Shown: positions 59,516-64,000 of the stretch, piece by piece
How positions within the stretch are numbered: the first letter of the stretch is position 1
How the letters are laid out: each line of letters opens with the position of its first letter
NCBI GenBank assembly: GCA_902800965.1
Contig: CADCGK010000003.1
Location: forward strand, 106,088 to 170,087
Length of the DNA stretch: 64,000 nucleotides
Source: an uncultured Bacteroidia bacterium
GTDB lineage: Bacteria > Bacteroidota > Bacteroidia > Bacteroidales > F082
Direction: 5' to 3'
Made by a program: the position numbers and the translations under genes
The notes under the pieces: generated by a model
Told to the model about the DNA's origin: nothing
The model's input: only the letters and a program-made list of their open reading frames with translations
Database searches by the model: none

Positions 59516-62500
59516 ATGAGCCTACAAAGAACAGCAGTCAATAATCCGGTGACGACGGCCTTGGTGTTTGTGGCCATCGCCATCTTCGGCATATACTCTT
59601 TGATGAACCTCTCCATCAACCGTTTCCCCGACATGGAGACCAACTTCATCATGGTGTTGACCTCATACCCAGGTGCAAGTGCCGAGGATATCGAAACCAA
59701 TATTTCAAAAACACTGGAAAACACGCTTAACGCCGTGCCCGACTTGAAGCACCTCTCATCGACTTCGAGAGAGAACACCTCCGTGATCTCGCTGGAGTTC
59801 GAGAGCGGCATCGACATTGAGGAGGCCACCAACAACGTGCGCGACAAACTCGACGTGGTGCGAAACTATCTTCCCGACGGGGCCACCAACCCCGTGCTCT
59901 TCAAGTTCAACGCAGAGGACATGCCAATCATGCTGATCAGTGTGACTGCCGAAGAGAGCCTTCCTGCTTTGGAGAAGATCATCGATGACCGTGTCACCAC
60001 CCCCTTGGCTCGTGTGAGCGGCGTCGGTACGGTCTCGGCTAACGGTGCCCCAAAACGTGAGATCCAGATCTATGTCGATCCTAACAAGTTGGAAGCCTAC
60101 GGCTTGACTATCGAGACGCTTTCTTCCACGCTGATGTACGAGAACAAGAACATCCCGGCGGGCTACATCGATATTGGCTCAAACACCTATAACCTTCGCG
60201 TGCAGAAGGAATTCGGCTCGGCTCAGGAAATGGAATCGGTTGTGGTGGGCTCGCGCAATGGCGCTCCCATCTATCTCCGCGACGTCGCCCGCGTGATCGA
60301 CGGTCCCGAAGAGCGTTCCCAAGAGTCCTATAGCAACGGTGTCCAAGGCGCCACCATCGTCATCCAAAAACAGACCGACGCCAACGCAGTGAATGTCATC
60401 AAAGGCATTAAGAAACAGCTGGTGGAGATTGAAAAGACACTGCCTTCCGATGTGAAACTCACCATTATCGTCGATGGATCCAACGAGATCATTAACACCA
60501 TCGACAGCTTGAAGAGCACCATTTTCATCACCTTCATCTTGGTTATGCTGGTGGTGTTTATCTTCCTTGGCCGTTGGCGCGCCACCTTCATCATCGTGTT
60601 GGCCATCCCGATCTCGTTGCTGGCTTCGTTGATCTATCTTTTTGCCACTGGCAACACTTTGAATATCATCTCCATGTCGGCACTCTCCATTGCCATCGGT
60701 ATGGTCGTGGACGATGCCATTGTGGTCTTGGAGAACATCACGACACATATCGATAGGGGAGAGAAACCCAAGGAGGCGGCGGTGCATGCCACCCAGGAGG
60801 TGCAGCTTTCTGTCATTGCCTCCACCTTGACCATGCTGGCGGTGTTCCTGCCTTTGACCATGATCAAGGGCGTAACCGGTGTGATGTTCCGCCAGTTGGG
60901 TTGGATTGTCTCTATCATCATGATCGTCTCCACCTGCGGCGCCTTGACTTTGGTGCCGATGATGTGCTCGAAGATTTTGGTGAAGAATCCTCATGAGAGC
61001 AAATTCCACAAAGCCATCTTCCGACCCATCAACAAAGGGCTGGATGCCATCAGCAACGGCTATGCACGCTTGATCAACTGGGCAGTGAACCACCGCAAAC
61101 TGGTGATTTTGGGCATGCTGTTGATTTTTGTGGTTTCTATAGTGCTCTTTGCCCCCAACCTAAAGACCGAGATGATGCCGAAGTCCGACTCCGAGCGTAT
61201 CTCCATCAACATTGAGCTTCCTGTGGGTACAGGCCAGGATGTAACCGGTGCTTTTGCCAAGAACCTCGCGGAGGAATTCATGGCCATCCCGGAAGTCAAG
61301 ATTTGCAACTTCAGCTTCGGACAAGCAGACAGTGACAACGCCTTCGCTTCCATGCGAAACAACGGCACCCATATCATCTCTTACAACTTGCGTATCGGCA
61401 CCAAGACCGAGCGTCGCAAGGCGGGTCTCCGCACTTCGACAGAGGTTGCCGATGAGCTCCGTACCCGCTTGAACGCCATCCCGATGATCAAGAAAGTCAA
61501 TGTGAACGAAGGTGGCGGCGGCATGGGCGGCATGAGTACCGTTCAGGTGGAGGTTTATGGCTATGACTTCGGCACCACCGACCGTGTCGCCAACAAGATC
61601 GCACAGAATCTACGCGACCGTGGCATCAAGCAGGTGATCGTGGGTCGTGATGACTACATCCCCGAGTATCAAGTCGATTTCGATCGTGAGAAGCTCGCTC
61701 TTAACGGCTTGAACAGCTCCACTGCGGCGACATACGTGAAAAACAGGATCAGTGGATCGGTCACTTCCTACTACCGTGAAGACGGTGACGAGTACGACAT
61801 CCGTGTGCGCTATGCACCTGAGTTCCGTACCAGCGTTGAGGATATCGAGAACATCAAGATATATAACGGCTATGGCCAGGCAGTGCGGGTGGGTGACCTC
61901 GGCAAGGTGGTCGAGGCGTTGACGCCACCCAACATCCAACGCAAGGACCGTGAACGTATGGTCAGTGTCACCGCCGTCGTCGGCAAGGGGCAAGTGCTGA
62001 GTGAGGTGGTCAAGATGGCCCAGGAGGCTATCGAAGAGACGGAGATTCCGTCAGAGATCATGACCAAGATCGCGGGTGACTACGAGACCCAGCAGGAGAT
62101 GTTCGGCGATTTGATCGTGCTGTTGATCCTGATCATCATCTTGGTGTATATCGTGATGGCAGCCCAGTTCGAGAACCTGATGAAGCCTTTCGTCATCATG
62201 TTCTCCGTGCCGTTCACCTTCACGGGTGTGTTGCTTGGCTTGTGGCTGAACAACGCGGCTTTGGGCGTCATGGCTTTCGTGGGTATCCTGATCTTGATGG
62301 GTATTGTGGTGAAAAACGGTATCGTGCTCATCGACTACACCACCTTGCTTGAGGAAAGAGGGGTGGAGGTGAAGGAAGCCACGGTGCAAGCGGCCCGTTC
62401 GCGTCTGCGTCCTATCTTGATGACCACGTTGACCACGGTGCTCGGCATGATCCCGATGGCAATTGGACGTGGCGAGGGCGCTGAGTTGTGGAACGGTTTG

Positions 62501-62650
62501 GGTATCACAGTGGCATGGGGTCTGACCATCTCCACCTTGATCACCTTATTATTAATACCAGCTTTGTATTGCTCGTTGGAGACCCGTGCTGTGCGCCGTA
62601 AGAGACGTAAGGCGGAAGAGGCGAAGACGAAGACGGAGAATATTAGATAA
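59516..62650 (+). CDS. RND multidrug efflux pump (HAE1 family)
   Basis: 1044 residues, full length. Twelve membrane helices; SVNRFPDMET-like start (NLSINRFPDMETNFIMV), IVVDDAIVVLENI (proton-relay Asp pair), GMVVDDAIVV and GIVVKNGIVLIDYT. Pumps drugs, bile acids or other hydrophobics using the proton gradient. Its last codons (AGA-TAA) belong to the heptad array that fills the spacer to the next gene. Confidence 0.96.
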   Translation: MSLQRTAVNNPVTTALVFVAIAIFGIYSLMNLSINRFPDMETNFIMVLTSYPGASAEDIETNISKTLENTLNAVPDLKHLSSTSRENTSVISLEFESGIDIEEATNNVRDKLDVVRNYLPDGATNPVLFKFNAEDMPIMLISVTAEESLPALEKIIDDRVTTPLARVSGVGTVSANGAPKREIQIYVDPNKLEAYGLTIETLSSTLMYENKNIPAGYIDIGSNTYNLRVQKEFGSAQEMESVVVGSRNGAPIYLRDVARVIDGPEERSQESYSNGVQGATIVIQKQTDANAVNVIKGIKKQLVEIEKTLPSDVKLTIIVDGSNEIINTIDSLKSTIFITFILVMLVVFIFLGRWRATFIIVLAIPISLLASLIYLFATGNTLNIISMSALSIAIGMVVDDAIVVLENITTHIDRGEKPKEAAVHATQEVQLSVIASTLTMLAVFLPLTMIKGVTGVMFRQLGWIVSIIMIVSTCGALTLVPMMCSKILVKNPHESKFHKAIFRPINKGLDAISNGYARLINWAVNHRKLVILGMLLIFVVSIVLFAPNLKTEMMPKSDSERISINIELPVGTGQDVTGAFAKNLAEEFMAIPEVKICNFSFGQADSDNAFASMRNNGTHIISYNLRIGTKTERRKAGLRTSTEVADELRTRLNAIPMIKKVNVNEGGGGMGGMSTVQVEVYGYDFGTTDRVANKIAQNLRDRGIKQVIVGRDDYIPEYQVDFDREKLALNGLNSSTAATYVKNRISGSVTSYYREDGDEYDIRVRYAPEFRTSVEDIENIKIYNGYGQAVRVGDLGKVVEALTPPNIQRKDRERMVSVTAVVGKGQVLSEVVKMAQEAIEETEIPSEIMTKIAGDYETQQEMFGDLIVLLILIIILVYIVMAAQFENLMKPFVIMFSVPFTFTGVLLGLWLNNAALGVMAFVGILILMGIVVKNGIVLIDYTTLLEERGVEVKEATVQAARSRLRPILMTTLTTVLGMIPMAIGRGEGAELWNGLGITVAWGLTISTLITLLLIPALYCSLETRAVRRKRRKAEEAKTKTENIR

Positions 62651-62679
62651 GAGTTAAGAGATAAAAGATAAAAGTTAAT
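62645..62679 (+). repeat. heptad array spanning pump stop to next start (AGATAAA type)
   Basis: Units AGATAAG, AGTTAAG, AGATAAA, AGATAAA, AGTTAAT. It starts in the stop region of the pump gene (62648-62650) and ends at ATG 62678, so the spacer is entirely repeat. Confidence 0.85.
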
Positions 62680-62971
62680 GAAGGCGATACTTATAACATA
62701 CAATCAGGCCTATTACGATGAGATTGCTGAGGTGTTGAACGACAATGGCGTCAAAGGCTATACTGAATGGGATGAGATCAAGGGACACGGTAGTGACACC
62801 GGCGAGCCCCATCTGGGAAGCCATGCTTGGCCGACCTTGAACAACGCTGTGATCTCCATTGTGGAGGATGACAGGGTAGATGGCATCCTGCAGACTTTGC
62901 ATGAGCACGATCTGAAAGCTCCGGAGCTAGGTTTGCGTGCCTTTGTGTGGCAAATTGAAAAAATGATTTAA
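62678..62971 (+). CDS. PG0541-like (P-II-fold) transporter-associated protein
   Basis: 97 residues, ferredoxin-like P-II fold: MKAILITYNQAYYDEIAEVL and IVEDDRVDGILQTLHEHDL. Similar small proteins follow RND pumps in Bacteroidetes (PG0541 family). May sense a ligand and regulate the pump. Confidence 0.85.
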   Translation: MKAILITYNQAYYDEIAEVLNDNGVKGYTEWDEIKGHGSDTGEPHLGSHAWPTLNNAVISIVEDDRVDGILQTLHEHDLKAPELGLRAFVWQIEKMI

Positions 62972-63062
62972 ATTTTTTTTTGTTTATTTGTTATTTGATT
63001 ATATTTGCAAGTCTAAAACAACAATTATTTCATTCAACAATAAACACTTAAAAACAAAGACA

Positions 63063-63398
63063 ATGGGAAAATTTGTCATTACACTCAGAAAAAACGGTGA
63101 ATTCCAGTTCAATCTGAAAGCCACTAACGGCCAGGTGATTCTCACCAGCGAAGGCTACACTACCAAATCTGCATGCATGAACGGCATCGAGTCTGTGAGA
63201 AAGAACTGCAAGACCGAGGCTCGTTTCGACAAGAAAGTTGCTTCTAACGGCAAACCGTTCTTCAACCTGAAGGCTTCCAATGGCCAGATCATCGGTTCCA
63301 GCCAAATGTATGCCAATGAGAAGAACATGCTTAATGGTGTTGCTTCCGTAGTGAAGAACGCTCCTGAGGCTCCAGTGGTTGACCTGACTGCTGAATAA
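63063..63398 (+). CDS. DUF1508/YegP-like protein
   Basis: 111 residues from ATG 63063. Two tandem YegP repeats: FVITLRKNGEFQFNLKATNG and FDKKVASNGKPFFNLKASNG. Promoter: TATATTTG near 63000. Stop is followed at once by a heptad array and a terminator. Function unknown. Confidence 0.9.
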   Translation: MGKFVITLRKNGEFQFNLKATNGQVILTSEGYTTKSACMNGIESVRKNCKTEARFDKKVASNGKPFFNLKASNGQIIGSSQMYANEKNMLNGVASVVKNAPEAPVVDLTAE

Positions 63399-63425
63399 GA
63401 AGACAGAAGTCAGAAGACAGAATGT
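63398..63425 (+). repeat. heptad array on the stop of the DUF1508 gene (AGAAGAC type)
   Basis: AGAAGAC, AGAAGTC, AGAAGAC, AGAATGT, beginning with the last A of the stop codon. Confidence 0.8.
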
Positions 63426-63456
63426 AGAGACGGTGCAGTGCGCCGTCTCTTTTTTT
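63426..63456 (+). terminator. intrinsic terminator of the DUF1508 gene
   Basis: AGAGACGG (63426-63433) / CCGTCTCT (63443-63450), 9-nt loop, then a T run to 63456. Same GAGACGG-type hairpin as at 46550. The rest of the 308-bp gap to 16S (63457-63706) holds the rRNA promoter and leader only. Confidence 0.8.
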
Positions 63457-63531
63457 GTGTTTATATTTCGCTGATAGTCAAGGTAAAGAAAAATAATTTG
63501 AAAATTAATGGAAAAAAAGTTGCGAAAATAG

Positions 63532-63561
63532 TTGCACGTAAAGGAAAAAGCTGTAATTTTG
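63532..63561 (+). promoter_or_regulatory. rRNA operon promoter
   Basis: TTG (63532-63534), 19 bp, TAATTTTG (63554-63561). Downstream leader contains TTCTTTGACAGTCTG, an antitermination-like boxA candidate (from ~63609). Confidence 0.7.
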
Positions 63562-63706
63562 CAGCCGTTTTCGCCCCGTGAGATGGACAAGTGAGATTGA
63601 GGGCGAAAGTTCTTTGACAGTCTGAAGCCAGCATAAGAAGCAAGCAAGGTAAACTTGAAGCAATAGCGGAGCCCTAAAACAGGAAAAAGAAAAGTACAAC
63701 AATACT

Positions 63707-64000
63707 ACAATGAAGAGTTTGATCCTGGCTCAGGATGAACGCTAGCGGCAGGCCTAATACATGCAAGTCGGACGGGAACCACCCTTCGGGGTGGTGAGAG
63801 TGGCGCACGGGTGCGTAACGCGTATGCAACCAACCCCGCACTGGGGGACAGCCGGTGGAAACGCCGGGTAATACCCCATGCCGACTCCGGGGGGCATCCC
63901 TTGGGGTCGAAAGCAGCGATGCGGTGCGGGACGGGCATGCGTCCCATTAGCTAGTTGGCGGGGCGACGGCCCACCAAGGCTACGATGGGTAGGGGATCTG
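63707..64000 (+). rRNA. 16S ribosomal RNA, 5' part (cut by window edge)
   Basis: Begins with the universal AGAGTTTGATCCTGGCTCAG at 63713-63732; then GCTAGCGGCAGGCCTAATAC, ATGCAAGTCGGACGGGAACC, and later GTAACGCGTATGCAACC, a Bacteroidales-like V1 region. About 290 bases present, consistent with the start of an rrn operon on the plus strand. The first base (63707) is estimated. Confidence 0.98.

Overview
The window is chromosomal DNA from a member of the Bacteroidales (Bacteroidota). Three things point there: the 5' part of a 16S rRNA gene at the right end, dozens of promoters with the Bacteroidetes -7 element TAnnTTTG, and the gene content (lipoproteins, PG0541-like and DUF1508 proteins, stand-alone LytTR regulators). 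No integrase, transposase or tRNA gene was seen, and genus cannot be fixed from the sequence alone.

Layout. 1-9.2 kb: topB, a degraded toxin-antitoxin pair, an EamA transporter, a LytTR regulator with a membrane-anchored partner, a MNT/HEPN toxin-antitoxin pair and two lipoprotein genes. 9.2-33.9 kb: an AT-richer accessory (defence/conflict) island. It holds two copies of a control cassette (divergent WYL regulator / small alpha-beta protein / retropepsin-like protease). The first precedes an AAA ATPase + PLD-like cassette, Sel1-repeat proteins and an Smr-like protein. The second precedes a complete retron (ncRNA with a recognisable a1/a2 stem, RT, and a HEPN-like/OB accessory protein). The island closes with a 1863-residue S1 + sacsin-type ATPase protein and a UPF1-like helicase fused to a PIN nuclease. 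34-40.6 kb: GH25 muramidase, an MreB paralogue, two paralogous helical proteins and a fragment of an ADP-ribosylglycohydrolase. 40.6-63.4 kb: housekeeping genes (radical SAM DNA-repair pair, pncB, PiT phosphate transporter with two DUF47 proteins, ureohydrolase, NtrC-type regulator with a hybrid kinase, 5'-nucleotidase, aldose epimerase, ABC-F protein, TolC/MFP/RND efflux operon). 63.4-64 kb: terminator, rRNA promoter and 16S start.

Regulatory structure is unusually readable. Six island promoters carry the same palindrome (TGTGCAA-N5-TTGCACA) exactly 9 bp upstream of the -7 box. Three promoters outside the island carry a 20-21 bp-period direct repeat (TTCATACA / TTCGTACA) of the kind bound by LytTR proteins; one of them drives the LytTR gene itself. 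Purine-rich heptad arrays (4-8 x 7 bp) sit on stop codons, in front of starts, inside topB and around a fragment of a four-helix-bundle (23S-IVS type) gene, suggesting a miniature mobile repeat.

Most promising as undescribed biology: the retron with its HEPN/OB partner, the S1-sacsin / UPF1-PIN pair that looks RNA-directed, and the duplicated WYL-protease control cassette with its shared operator.
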